Assembly (NCBI GenBank): GCA_973895155.1
Contig: OZ316891.1
Location: forward strand, 5,208,001-5,272,000
Direction of reading: 5' to 3'
Source: Marsupella aquatica
Taxonomy: Eukaryota; Marchantiophyta
DNA: 64,000 bases
The notes under the pieces: generated by a model
Database searches by the model: none
Seen by the model: the letters and a program-made list of their open reading frames with translations, nothing else
What the model was told of the DNA's origin: nothing
Shown: positions 36,841 to 47,931 of the stretch, piece after piece
Layout: each line of letters begins with the position of its first letter
Position numbering within the stretch: the stretch's first letter is position 1
Made by a program: the position numbers and the translations under genes

Positions 36841-39785
36841 AGTGGACCTTGCCACCCAGCGCCCTCTCCAATCCCAACACCCACACCTAAGTGCCCCTGG
36901 TGCCCGAACGCCTCCACGAAATACCTCGAGCAAGCAACCTGGTGTCCCTTGCACTGCTTGCAGCCCCTCCCATATAAAATCATGGTTGCCTCTAAACTCG
37001 ACCGCTACTCAACGGTCCTCTCTGTCTGCACAAGCAACCAAACATCTTGGTAAGTAACCCCTCAAGATCTAGATCTCCCAATCCTAGCATCATAACTCAA
37101 GCTCAATAGACATTGGTAAGTAGGTCAACGATAGGTCCTCCCGATTCCATAAGCCGGAACCACAACCGACACCCACTGTACGTTCATCCAGAATAGCTCC
37201 TTCCTTAGGTGCAGCCTGGGTTTCCCCTTGTACCTATCCATCACCAACTGACCGCCCTGCCCCCAGGACATGCTCATGGCCCAAATAGCGTAGCTTATCC
37301 TAAAGCCTTCCCAAGCTTGTCCCAACAAGTTGGGACCAAAATGGCCCTGACTCTAGCAACCAACTCCCGGTTCTCGCCCCACTGATGGTCTAGGGTCCAA
37401 GACAGTACCTTGGAACTCATCCTCCATGCCTACTTGGCCTTGCCTCCCCAATGCAAGCTCCCTTGAGAGACTGAACGCGGCTTGGCTGCTGTTTTGGCAG
37501 GATTTGGCAAACGGGCGAGATAGCCCCCGCAAACCCCAAGAATCTATGGTGCCCCCAAACCCAATTGAGCTCAAGAGGATATAGCCCTCCTTGAGAGCTT
37601 TCCAGCACACCCAAGAAGTCCTCTAATGGACTTCCCATTTGGAAATTATCGTCATTTTTGTTTGACATTTTCCCTTAGTGTTGCGACTGCCGCGGCCCAC
37701 AACTTTGGCTCGCCCTTAGCCCCAAGGGAGACACCACTCCCCTCATATATGCTTATGAAGACCTTCCACACCTGGACCAACTTTTGGCCCCCCACCTGGA
37801 CCCCAACCCACTTGTCTGGGTGTGCCACCAACTAACAATGCCCATGCCCATAACTTTCTAGTTAGGAGTCGCGGAACTCGACTACCTTAACACTTAGCTC
37901 CGGCGTCGCTGACTCCCTCGCCGAGCTCCCTTATGGTCCAGGCCCGGATAGGCCATCTGGGGAGGACTTAGCATGGGAAGACTTGTGGACAATGAGACGT
38001 GGCACTGGCGAGGCAAGGGGCCAAGCTGGGAACACACACTAAGGACTTGGACTAGCCTATGGCTGGTCGGGTCAAGGGGAAATGGGCCGGGCTCAAGGAT
38101 GGCCGTCCGGACCGTCGGATGGACTTTGAGTTCTAAGGGCTTGGGAGTGAGCTCCTCTTGGGCCCGATCCGGGTTGGGCCGGTCGAGGACCCCAAGCGGC
38201 AATCAGACCTGAGGGCCTAGGCATGAGCACTGGGTCGGCCCGGTCACAACGGGCTAAGGCACTCCGCTTGCAGATGCCTATCAAGAAAGTTATGGGCGTT
38301 GCCAGTTGGTGGCGCGCCCATTATGCGTGATGTGATCCGGGTTGGGGGCCAAATGTTTAGGGACCAAAGTTGGTCCGGGGGTGGCAGGTCTCCAGAAGTA
38401 TATATGAGGGGAGTGGTGTCTCCCTGGGGGCTAAGGGCGAGCCGAAGTCGTGAGTCGCGGTGGTCGCGACACTAAGGGAAACCGCCAAACGGAAACGACG
38501 ATATTTTCCCAACGGGAAGTTCGTTGGAGGACTTTTTAGGTGCGTTGGAAAGCTCTTGAAGAGGGCGTACCTGAGCTCAGCTGGGTCTGGGGGTGCCATG
38601 GGTTCTCATGGTTTGCGGGTTAGCTCGCCCGTGTGCCAAATCTTGCCGAACAGCAGCCAAGCCGCGTTCAGCCTCCCAAGGGAGCTTGCGTGGGGGAGGC
38701 AAGGCCAAGTAGGTATGGAGGCTTAGTCCCAAGGGCGCTCAGCCCCTAGACCATTAGTGGGGCAAACCGGGAGGAGGTGTTAGAGTCGGGGCCGTTCTGG
38801 TCCCGGCGCGTTGAGACAAGCTTGGGACAAACTATAGGACAAGCTACACTATTTGGGCCATGAGCATGTTCTGAGGTCAGGGCGATTAGTTGGTGATGGA
38901 TAGGTACGAGGGGGAACCCGGGCCGCGCCCAAGGAAGGAGCTGTCCTTGACGGACAGAGGGCATGGATTCTGGTTCTAGCTTATGGTATCGGGAGGACCT
39001 ATCGCTGACCTATTTACCAACGTCTATTGAGCTTGAGTTAGGATGCTAGACTTGGCGAGTTCTAGATCCGGAGGGATTACTTACCAAGGTGCTTGGTTGC
39101 TTGTGCAGACAATGAGGACCGTTGAGTAGTGGTGGTGTGGGTGAGCAAGTGCGGCTTCGTATGGGAGGGGCCGCAGGTTGTGCTAGAGGCGCTTGGTTGC
39201 TTGCTTGAGGTATTCCATGGAGGTGTTCGGGCACCAAGGGCACTTAGGCGCAAGTGTTGGGATTGGTGAGGGCGCTGGGTGGCGAGGTCCACCACTTTAG
39301 ACGTCTGTAGGCAGAGTGCCTTAGCCCGTTGTGATTGGGATGACCAAGTGCTCATGCCTAGGCCCTCAGATCCCATCGTTGCCTAGGACCCCCGATTAGC
39401 CAAACCCCGGATCGGGCCATAATTTGTGCCCCAAGCGTCCGTTGCCCATGGAGTCAACTCCATTGGCCTTGGGCCCAAGAGGAGCTCTCACTCAAGCCCT
39501 CAAAACTCAAAGTCTGTCTGGGGGTCCAGACGGTTGACCTTGAGCCTGACCCTTTCCCCCTTGACTCGACCAGCCCTCAGTCCTGCCCTCAGTTAATCTA
39601 AGTCCTTAGTGTGTGTCACTAGCTTAACGCCTTGCCTTTGCTAGTGCCACGCCCCATTGCCCACAAGTCTCCCAATGCTAAGTCCTCCCCGGATGGCCTA
39701 TCCGGGCTTGGACCATATTAAGGAAGCTCGGCATGGGAGTCAGTGACGCCGGAGCTAAGTGTTAAGGTAGTCGAGTTCCGCAACT
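36841..39785 (-). mobile_element. Solo LTR (AGT...ACT family), split by a nested LTR
   Basis: One solo LTR in minus orientation. Its left part is 36841-37866 and its right part is about 39302-39785, separated by a second LTR of the same family inserted in the opposite direction. Ends read AGTGGACCTTGCC on the left and TCGAGTTCCGCAACT on the right. Outer flanks TATTC (36836-36840) and TATTG (39786-39790) form a 5-bp target-site duplication with one mismatch. Rejoined, the element is about 1.5 kb. It has no coding region. Confidence 0.85.
37867..39296 (+). mobile_element. Solo LTR (AGT...ACT family), 1430 bp, nested
   Basis: Intact solo LTR from AGTCGCGGAACTCG to GAGGTCCACCACT, flanked by TTAGG (37862-37866) and TTAGA (39297-39301), a 5-bp duplication with one change. 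An AGTATATATGAGG stretch near 38395 is a good TATA-box candidate. It lies in, and runs opposite to, the older LTR. Both are recognised as LTRs because the related element at 42281 still carries a primer-binding site directly after the same 3' end. Confidence 0.88.
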
Positions 39786-39793
39786 TATTGTTG

Positions 39794-40285
39794 TTCCTTT
39801 GAGTCCTGCTTGGAGCTACCCAACAATAAAATTTGGAGTGACCATCGCGCTGATGCAATACAGGCTCCACCGTGCTGCTCCAACGTTCACCTCAATCCAC
39901 CAATCCCTTGAGCGGGCACTAAGCTGTTGGGGATAATCCCTATCCCGAGACACCATGCACATGAGAACACCATACAAAGTAGTCGACACAGTGAGTACGT
40001 GGTTCACCTCATGACCGAGGCTACGTCCACGGGAAAGCAAGAGACCTTTACTTCTCTCTTGCTCAACTCCAACAATGAACTGAAGATCCACCAGGGACTG
40101 GCACCAGCCCTGGCTATATACACAACGGCACTACCGCTAACCTTAGCTAAGTCCTAACTTGAGTTAGCCTAACTGTGGTTAGCTCAAGAGTCACAAGACT
40201 AAGAGCAATACTTAACATGAGCAACTCTTTGCAAAGCACAATGTGAACCCGGATGTGAGCACACTCCAAGCAGGACTCAAAGGAA
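39794..40285. mobile_element. Element with perfect 22-bp inverted ends, carrying a solo LTR
   Basis: The 22 bases at 39794-39815 (starting TTCCTTTGAGTCC) are the exact reverse complement of 40264-40285. With the solo LTR inside removed, about 200 bp remain, the size of a small MITE. No clean target-site duplication was found at the ends, and the left end nearly touches the LTR ending at 39785, so the true borders are uncertain. Confidence 0.6.
39925..40217 (-). mobile_element. Solo LTR of a Ty1/copia-like retrotransposon
   Basis: 293 bp with canonical TG...CA ends (minus strand TGTTAAG to CCCCAACA), flanked by TAAGC (39920-39924) and TGAGC (40218-40222). On the minus strand it has a TATA stretch GTGTATATAGCC and, further on, CCGTGGACGTAGCC and GAACCACGTA motifs typical of plant copia LTRs. 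No internal region remains. Confidence 0.8.
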
Positions 40286-40467
40286 TGAGAGATTTTGGAA
40301 ATGCTTCATAGATTTGCACAGGAGATAAACAAGAGATCAATGATAGAGTCAATTGTGGCGATCGGGAGCACCAACCTTTCAAGAATTCTTCTCTATGCAT
40401 TCTTCTCTATATGCACCTAGATTGAGAGCACTAGCCTTCCAAAAACTACGCATGATGAACCTAGCCT

Positions 40468-41595
40468 CTCCGGGCCCTTAACTTACGTAATCCCAAAAAC
40501 ATGTGCGCCCACTTGAAGGGTATTTTTAATCCATTTCCGGCTAATAATTATAATTCCAGTTAGAACCAACCAACCTCGCAACTTTTTACAAATTTGGGTT
40601 TATAAGGAAGAAGGGTTGTGGCATACTAATTCAGCCAAAGGGGTCCTATAATGTATGTGACATGCATCATTGTATAAGGGGGCCATGTGGCAAGGTCTCA
40701 TTGGAACATAGTCAGTGTCCCAAGTGAGTCACTCTATACTATATAGACCCATATCTTAGCTTGATTATCTGGTTTGTAATCCCGTTTGTAATAGTCTCTC
40801 AAATGTAGAGTGTAAGGCCAGCGCAGGCAATCCCCATGCTTGTGGGGATGTTGCCACTGCCCACCTACTGCCTACCTATCCATGTCTTGTCCATAGTCTT
40901 GCCTATACTAGTTTAGCCAAATTGGTATAACATATCTAAATTGTGTGCGTGATTACAGTATGCCCATTAGGGCCATGTATGCATCATTTTTGTCTGAAAA
41001 ACTTGTGTATCTCAAATTGGATCTTGTATGTTAGCCTCAAGGGGGGGGGGGGTCACTTCCACGGAAGTGACACATCACGTGCGACGAAGTATACGCCCAT
41101 TTAAATGGGTGTGGCGGAAGACTTCTAAAGTTTTGTGGAAGAACACATGGGGCATGTTTTATTGATTGGTTGACTTTAAAGAACACAAACGCTTATTCAA
41201 TTGTAAAAATACTTTCTTTAAAGTTTTTAGGGGTTTTTTTAGTAAAAAATGACAAAATTTTAAGAAAAAAAGGGTTTTACAAAAAAAAATCACTTATAAG
41301 TTAGGGGGGTCAAACCCTAAAACGTCGCACGCGATGTATGGCCCTCCCTATAGTGACCCCTTCGAGATGTTAGCCCTATCTTTGGTTTTCCTTATTATAA
41401 TTCCTCAATGGGTTTTCAAATATAGATTTTATCAGTTTTATAAGGCACCTAAGGGTGTAAAAAATTATCAAAAACTAATTTTGTACATGGAACAAGGTTA
41501 ATGTATATATGAAAGAAAAAATACTAAGAAGGGGTATGCAAGGGGGGTACGAGTACAGGGGGTACAATTAGTATACATAGAGTGAGGGCCCAGGG
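40468..41595. mobile_element. CCCTGGGCCCTCA-family element, copy with nested MITE
   Basis: Left end CTCCGGGCCCTTAACTTACG and right end AGTGAGGGCCCAGGG are diverged versions of the family's inverted repeats. Just inside the left end it shares an ACATGTGCGCCCACTTGAAG-like stretch with the other two copies. A CTCGGGGG-family MITE lies inside it (41036-41366). The 8-bp flank is not clearly duplicated, so this copy is probably the oldest. Confidence 0.6.
41036..41366 (+). mobile_element. MITE, CTCGGGGG family, copy 2
   Basis: 331 bp from CTCAAGGGGGG to CCCCTTCGAG, flanked by the perfect 8-bp duplication ATGTTAGC (41028-41035 and 41367-41374). Directly inside the left G run is a palindrome, GTCACTTCC-AC-GGAAGTGAC (41052-41071), followed by ATCACGTGCGACGAAG and CCATTTAAATGGG. 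It is inserted in the CCCTGGGCCCTCA-family element. Confidence 0.92.
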
Positions 41596-43353
41596 CCTAC
41601 TTAGCCTAGACTTTGCGCGCGTCAACTTCAAAATTAAGAGTTAGCACGCAGTGAAAAGGAGACTTCTCCCTCACGCTATAAGAAAAGGACAAGAACAGCT
41701 CCGGCCCCCAGTCCCCCACCACTCCTTACAGCCAGGCATTAAAGGTCAACGTTCAAAATGGCCCTCAAATGGCACTCAATGATGGAAACATACAAAGGAC
41801 TTATCATTAGGCCACAATGTACGCGTTGTCTTTGCCTTTAGAACCTATTTAAGGACATTGTGTCAGAAAAAGTCCTTGGTAGTTGAAAGATAGCGCAATC
41901 TTGGCCACCCATTAGGAAAAGGATTGAAAGCACCCTACTCCTTTTCCAATGTCCTTATTTCCTCATTTGGTACCCCCAATCTTGCTTTGGACCACTCCAA
42001 CAACACGTGAAACTTATGCATTCTTGACATCCAGTTGCGACCGACAATAGACACGAAACGACATTCCATGCACAACACTTACCACAATTTCCCAAAAACC
42101 AGATTATGCAATGACCCACTGCAATACCCACTGCAAGACGGTTTTGAACAGATCAATCTATTCATTAAAAGTGTATTATTATTCAATTTATGAACATTTG
42201 GGCAATAGAAAGTATAGTACAATTGGCTTTCAAAAAGTGTACATTTGGGCAAGAAATAAAGGTGATGGCCATTAGATTTAAGTCGCGGAACTTCACTACC
42301 TTATCACTTAGCTCCGGTGTTGCTGACTCCGACGCCGAGCTCCCTTATGGTCCAGGCCCGGATAGGCCATCCAGGGAGGACTTAGCATGGAGAGACTAGT
42401 GGGCAATGAGACGTGGCACTAGCGAAGGCAAGGATGGGGGCAAGGAGCCAAGCTGGTGACACACACTAAGGACTTAGGCGAGGTGAGAGCTGGTCAGGTC
42501 AAAGAAAAAGGGGCCGGACTCAAGGTCGACCATCGGGCCCCCCGGACAGACTTTGAGTTCTGAGGGCTTGAGTGTGAGCTCCTCTTGGGCCCAAGGCCAA
42601 TGGAGTTGATGCCATGGGCAATGAACGCTTGGGGCGTGAGTTATGGCCCGATCCGGGTTTGGCCGATCGGGGACCGCAAGCGGCAATGAGACCTGAGAGC
42701 CTAGGCATGAGCACTGGGTCGGCCCGATCACAACGAGCTAAGGCACTCCGCTTGCGGACGGCTAACGAGAAAGTTATGGACGTTGCCAGTTGGTGACGCG
42801 CCCGCTATGCGCGATAGGATCCGAGTTGGAGGCCAAATGTTTAGGGACCAAAGTTGGTCCGGGGGTGGCAGGTTTCCAAAAGCATATATGAGGGGAGTGG
42901 TGTCTCCCTGGGGGCCAAGGGCGAGCCAAAGTCGTGAGCTGCGGCGGTCTCGACACTAAGGGAAAGCGCCAAACGGAAACGATGAAATCTTCCCAACGGG
43001 AAGTCCGTTGGAGAACTTCTTGGGTGCGTTGGAAATCTCTCAAGGAGGGCTACGTCCTCCTGAGCTCAGCTGGGTCTAGGGGCGCCATGGGTTCTCGAGG
43101 TTTGTGGGTGTTAGCTCGCCCGCTTGCCAAATCCTGCCGAACAGCAGCCAAGCCGCATTCAGTCTCCCAAGGGAGCTTGCGTTGGGGAAGCAAGGCCAAG
43201 TACACGTGGGGGTTGAGTTCCAAGGGTGCTTGGCCCCTAGACCATTAGTGGGGCGAGAACCGGGAGTTGGTTGCTAGAGTTGGGGCCATTCTGGTCCCGG
43301 TGTGTTGGGACAAGCTTGGGACAAGCTTTAGAACAAGCTATGCTATTTGGGCC

Positions 43354-43647
43354 CCCGGGGTCCTCACTTATTTCCTTTCTACCCATCACAAAAAACTAAG
43401 TATAGGGTTTGTTTATTCGGTTGAGAAGAATACTTTTAAATTTCTATAGAAGAACATTAGGGTTTTTAAAATCCAATTTTGAGAATTATAAGAGAATATA
43501 GGGTTTTAGAAATGATTTTTAGAATATTCCAAAAAGATAGGGGTAAAAAAATAGTTCAAAAAAACTTTTTTTTCTTATTTTTTAGGGTGTTTAATAGCTA
43601 AAAAATCGAGCGTGTTATGGGACCCCTTTTAGAGTGAGGCCCCCGAG
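43354..43647. mobile_element. MITE, CTCGGGGG family, copy 3 (inside an LTR)
   Basis: 294 bp with inverted ends CCCGGGGTCCTCACT and AGTGAGGCCCCCGAG, flanked by the perfect 8-bp duplication TTTGGGCC (43346-43353 and 43648-43655). The uninterrupted LTR at 37867-39296 shows the empty site (CTATTTGGGCCATGAGC). Confidence 0.93.
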
Positions 43648-44093
43648 TTTGGGCCATGAGCATGTACTGGGGTCAGGGCAGTTAGTTGGTGATGGATAGG
43701 TACAAGGGGGAACCCGGGCCACGCCCAATGAAGGAGTTGTTCTGGACGAACAGTGGGCGTGGGTTCTAGTTCCGGCTTATGGCATTGGGAGGACCTATCG
43801 CTGACCTATTTACCAATGTCTGTTGAGCTTGAGTTAGGATGCTAGACTTGGCGAGTTCTAGATCCTGAAGGGTTACTTACCGAGGTGCTTGGTTGCTTGT
43901 GCAAACAATGAGGACCATTGAGTAGCGGTCGTGTTGGAGAGCAAGTGCGACTTTGTATAGGAGGGGCCGCTGGCGATGCAAGGGGCACTAGGTTGCTTGT
44001 TCAAGGTATTCCATGGAGGCGTTTGGGCACCAGGGGCACTTAGGCGTGAGTGATGGGATTGGTGAGGGCGCTGGGTGGCAGGTCCACCACTTG

Positions 44094-44105
44094 TGGTATT
44101 AGAGC
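44094..44105 (+). other. Primer-binding site (initiator-Met tRNA type)
   Basis: TGGTATTAGAGC differs at one base from the common plant retrotransposon site TGGTATCAGAGC, complementary to the initiator methionine tRNA 3' end. It sits two bases after the 3' border of the 5' LTR, as expected for minus-strand DNA priming. Confidence 0.85.
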
Positions 44106-45287
44106 GATTGCCGGCATAGACACCCCGGCCAAGGTTGTGCTAGGTCGGAATCCAAAACTCTTAATGGATTTTTGCGGGGACTCAATGCTTCAACGTGTCC
44201 GGCAGGTTGACTGCGGGCAGAATCGGTCGCTGGGAACATGGATAAAAACACTCAATCAAAGAGTGGCAAACAGGCGCCCAAGGAAGGAGCTATTCTGGAT
44301 GAACAGTGGGTGTGGGTTCTGGTTTCACCTTATGGCATCGGGAGGACCTATCGCTGACCTATTTACCAACGTCTATTGAGTTTGAGTTAGGATGCTAGAC
44401 TTGCGAGTTCTAGATCCTGAAGGGTTACTCACCGAGGTGCTTGGTTGCTTGTGCAAACAATGAGGACCGTTGAGTAGCGGTCGTGTTGGAGAGCAAGTGC
44501 GGCTTTGTATGGGAGGGGCCGTTGGCGGTGCAAGGGGCACTAGGTTGCTTGCTCGAGGTATTCTGTGGAGGTGTTTGTCGGGCCCCAGGGGCACTTAGGC
44601 GTGAGTGTTGGGATTGGTGAGGGCGCTGGGTGGCAGGTCCACCACTATTTACCACCATGTTCATCCTTTGTAAATGAACTAGGATGAGACTCCTCCTAGT
44701 AAAGATCATTTTGTCCCCTTAAGTTACAATTGACCATTTAATTAGGTGAAGAGTATTGTACTATAGTATACCATTTGGGGTTAAAAAGTGTACATTTAGA
44801 GACCAGAAAGTGAACATTTAGAGGCCTCAAAGTGAACAAAATAAAATACACTTTTAATGAATAGGGTGATACAGCCAATTTACAACAACATTCACAGGCA
44901 GGAAGACAAGAACTTAATTAGCTTACCCGGTGGTCACTTGTTACGTGGCGCGGTGACGCAGATGCTACCATTAAACACTTTCTTTGGTGGCGTTCTAGCT
45001 ATTATCTCTCACCCTTGTCGACCACACGCCATTGAATCCCTCCCAGACAAAGGGGAGATCCACCAAGTGCAAATGCCAATTACTATTGAGGATTTGATGT
45101 TCCCGAGTTTCTTTGTTGTCCTTCGATGCACACATTTTTCTTTAATACATGCTACTCACCCAATTTCCATCATGTTCCCCCCCCATGCCCCTTCCTCCCT
45201 CAACAACCAATTTCTAAGTCTTCCTCACACAATTCTTATTCTAACAAATGAATGCCGCTTACACACTTCAAGCGCAAACCATACGAA

Positions 45288-46234
45288 CCCTGGGCCCTCA
45301 GCTTATGAAATAAAAAAACATGCGTGCAAACATTTGACAAATATTTTAAATCTATTTTGAAAATAATATTAGAACAAGGTTAGAATGAACTAGGGCACCA
45401 TATATGCGTAGTCCTCGGGGGGTTAACTTAGTGTATATTTTGGGGTACCACGTGCAATCTTAGCCTAATATAAACACACCTATTTTATAATGGTAATATT
45501 CTAAAAATATTCTCTATTTTCAATACTAATGACCTATTTTACTTTATAAAAGGTATATATTACAGAATATTCTACAAATATAGGTTTAGAATACCTTCTT
45601 TTGCTTCCTACCCTTTAAAAAAATTTAGCTAATTTATATGAAAAATACCTATTTTGGATCGCACGTGGTTCCTAAGATTGTTGATAGTCAACCCCCCCGA
45701 GGCGTAGTCTAGGTTAGAAGGAATGAAAACTATTGTAAATTTGGTTGCCCGTTACATTAGTTGGTGGGGTATGTAAATACTCCATGATAGGTGTCAACAT
45801 TAATTTTGATTGGTCCATGTGTCGTAGTCTCATTGGTTTAGGGTATATGATATGGTTAGTCTCTTGTACCAGTTCTCACATGAGAACCCTAAACCCTAAA
45901 CCCCCTTCCCAACCCTCTCATATTTGGGTGTAACCTGGGTTTTGGGTTCTTGGAGTCGTTCAATGTTGCCCTAGAATGGACGGCCCAATGTGAAAAAGAT
46001 GCTTATATGCATCATCTAAACCTTGTTTTTATAACAAATGAAGGGTATTTTAAATCCTAAAATATCAAACTAAGATTATAATAACCTAGGAGGATTTTAT
46101 ATAGGACTAAAATTTCTTTTTAGAACTGACAAGATAGATTTAAATGTTCGGACTCCAAAATATAAAAAGGCGTACCTGGGAAGGCTTTGGTCACAGGTGT
46201 ATCTCATTACATTTTGCTTAGTGAGGGCCCAGGG
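45288..46234. mobile_element. CCCTGGGCCCTCA-family element with nested MITE
   Basis: Inverted ends CCCTGGGCCCTCA and TGAGGGCCCAGGG (13 of 13) with flanks CATACGAA (45280-45287) and CATACAAA (46235-46242), an 8-bp duplication with one mismatch. Excluding the nested CTCGGGGG MITE, the element is about 650 bp, with no coding frame of note. Confidence 0.88.
45414..45701. mobile_element. MITE, CTCGGGGG family, copy 4
   Basis: 288 bp from CTCGGGGGGTTAAC to TCAACCCCCCCGAG, flanked by the perfect 8-bp duplication GCGTAGTC (45406-45413 and 45702-45709). Subterminal pieces ACCACGTGCAATCTTAG and CTAAGATTG mirror each other from opposite ends, extending the inverted repeat inward. Confidence 0.94.
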
Positions 46235-46999
46235 CATACAAAGCAACGGGGCTCAGCCCATCACATCGTAGACCCTTTCCTTGTTAGGACTACATTTTTT
46301 CATTTTGGTTGAGATACAACAATTATCCATAATTCTACGTCATACATATGGGAAGGAAGTGGTAATACTCTTTCCTCCCGAAAGAAAGTAGCCTAGGAGG
46401 TTTTAATTAATGAGATTGCACTGGGGATTGCACCTCCCACAATTTCTTTTCATCAAACTTTATAGTATGAAGGGTAGTCAATGCTGAATCCAACCCAGTT
46501 TAGGGTTTATGGTAGAAACATCATTATCAAACTAAAGTAGACTTAGGATGGTTGCATCATTTGCTCCCAAAATACTATAGCCAAGGAGGAGTGTTACAAC
46601 CCAAGATAAACCTTAGTTAAGTCTACCTTAGCTTCAGTCTCAACACACCTACCATGTATATATAAATCCTATTATGTGGAAGGGAAAGCTATTCATTGCT
46701 TGGTATAGTTCAACAACAATGTCATTGTCAGGGCCACTATCTTTGTTTGTACGTGGGTTAAGAAATTTAATCAAGGTTAGCTCCTTCACAACATATGGCT
46801 ATCATTACAGCCAATTTTGGGATCGAATGGCTTGGGTCTCCCTCAAGGTGGCTTTGACCACCCTTAGATAACTTGACTAAGGGTAGGTCAGGTGCGGGGT
46901 CAGGTGGTCTTGTCATCCCATGCTGCACATCATGGCCTTTGTCAAGGGCCAGCCTGTCCCTACGCATAGCCTTTGCTTTTGTCCTGCTGAGGGTGATGA

Positions 47000-47300
47000 T
47001 GTTAGGAATTGACTCGAGTTCCCGGCTTTAGTTAGTTTGGCCTTACTAGGGTTAGTTGACCTTTGGTTAGTTTAGGATCAGATAAGATCCACTTATTTAG
47101 GCCCACACATCTTAGTCCCCCTTGGGGGGTATAGGTTGGAGGGAGAGCATTCTCTCCCTTATTCTTCACATGTTCTTTCTAATGAGCTATGGATCCTTCA
47201 AGAGTTTCTCCATCATTGGTGTCTTGTAGGTGTAGTTTGAGATTGTGTGCATTCTCATGTTTTCGCATTGCTGCCTAGTCTGAGCTGACGGTTTCCAACA
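47000..47300. mobile_element. Solo LTR, 301 bp, TG...CA type
   Basis: Begins TGTTAGGAATTGACTCGAG and ends GGTTTCCAACA, with a perfect 5-bp duplication GATGA on both sides (46995-46999 and 47301-47305). No internal region or second LTR is present nearby, so this is a product of LTR-LTR recombination. Confidence 0.88.
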
Positions 47301-47493
47301 GATGAAAGTCACCTGGAAGGAGATTGGAGTGCCCAATCCCAGGACTGGGTACAATGATAGCCATGGAATGTGTTAATTTTGTTAACCCATAATCAAAAAC
47401 AATGGCATTGTGATAAATAGAAAAATTGAGTGACAATGCATATATTATGCCAAAAAGAGTGACAGTGTGATAAATCCCAAAGATTGAAAATGT

Positions 47494-47713
47494 CAAAATT
47501 AAAAAAAAATGAATGGGGCAAAGATGAACTAAAACATAGCATAGAGCTCTCTCTTTTTGCAAGATTGTTTTGTTTATTGATCTCTATTTTCATTCAAGGA
47601 ACCAAAATTAAAAATAAATTGATTAAGGCAAAGATGAACTAAAACATAGCATAGAGCTCTCTTGTTTTGCAAGATTGGTTTTGTTATTGATGATCTCTAT
47701 GTTCATTCAAGCC
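47494..47713. repeat. 110-bp tandem duplication
   Basis: Two copies, the second starting about 110 bp after the first, share GGCAAAGATGAACTAAAAC and ATAGCATAGAGCTCTCT, then TTGCAAGATTG and a CATTCAAG end. Differences are small. Confidence 0.85.
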
Positions 47714-47931
47714 AGTAATCAGGTGAGTTGTCACCAAAGGACAAAATTCACATAGACTTCATGAGATCATTGTGCCCTGGAATTGTTCTGAAATAGTTGC
47801 TCAACGTTGCTTAAATCGTTGCTTAAATCATTGCCTTTGCAGCAATCATTCTACTGCCCATTTGAATCTTGGACCTCATTCATGCTACCTATGGAATATG
47901 AAATTTTGTTGAATGAATCTTAGGTTTATAT

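Larger units (their letters stand above)
42281..44646 (+). mobile_element. Internally deleted LTR retrotransposon (AGT...ACT family)
   Basis: A full 5' LTR (42281-44091, including a nested MITE) is followed by two bases and a primer-binding site at 44094-44105. About 170 bp of internal sequence remain, then the last ~375 bp of the 3' LTR (about 44273-44646). A start-like ATG at 44238 opens MDKNTQSKSGKQ, possibly the remnant of gag, before running into LTR sequence. The whole unit is flanked by a perfect 5-bp duplication ATTTA (42276-42280 and 44647-44651). Ends are AGTCGCGGAAC and GGTCCACCACT, not the usual TG...CA. A deletion removed most of the coding region and the 5' part of the second LTR. 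Confidence 0.88.
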
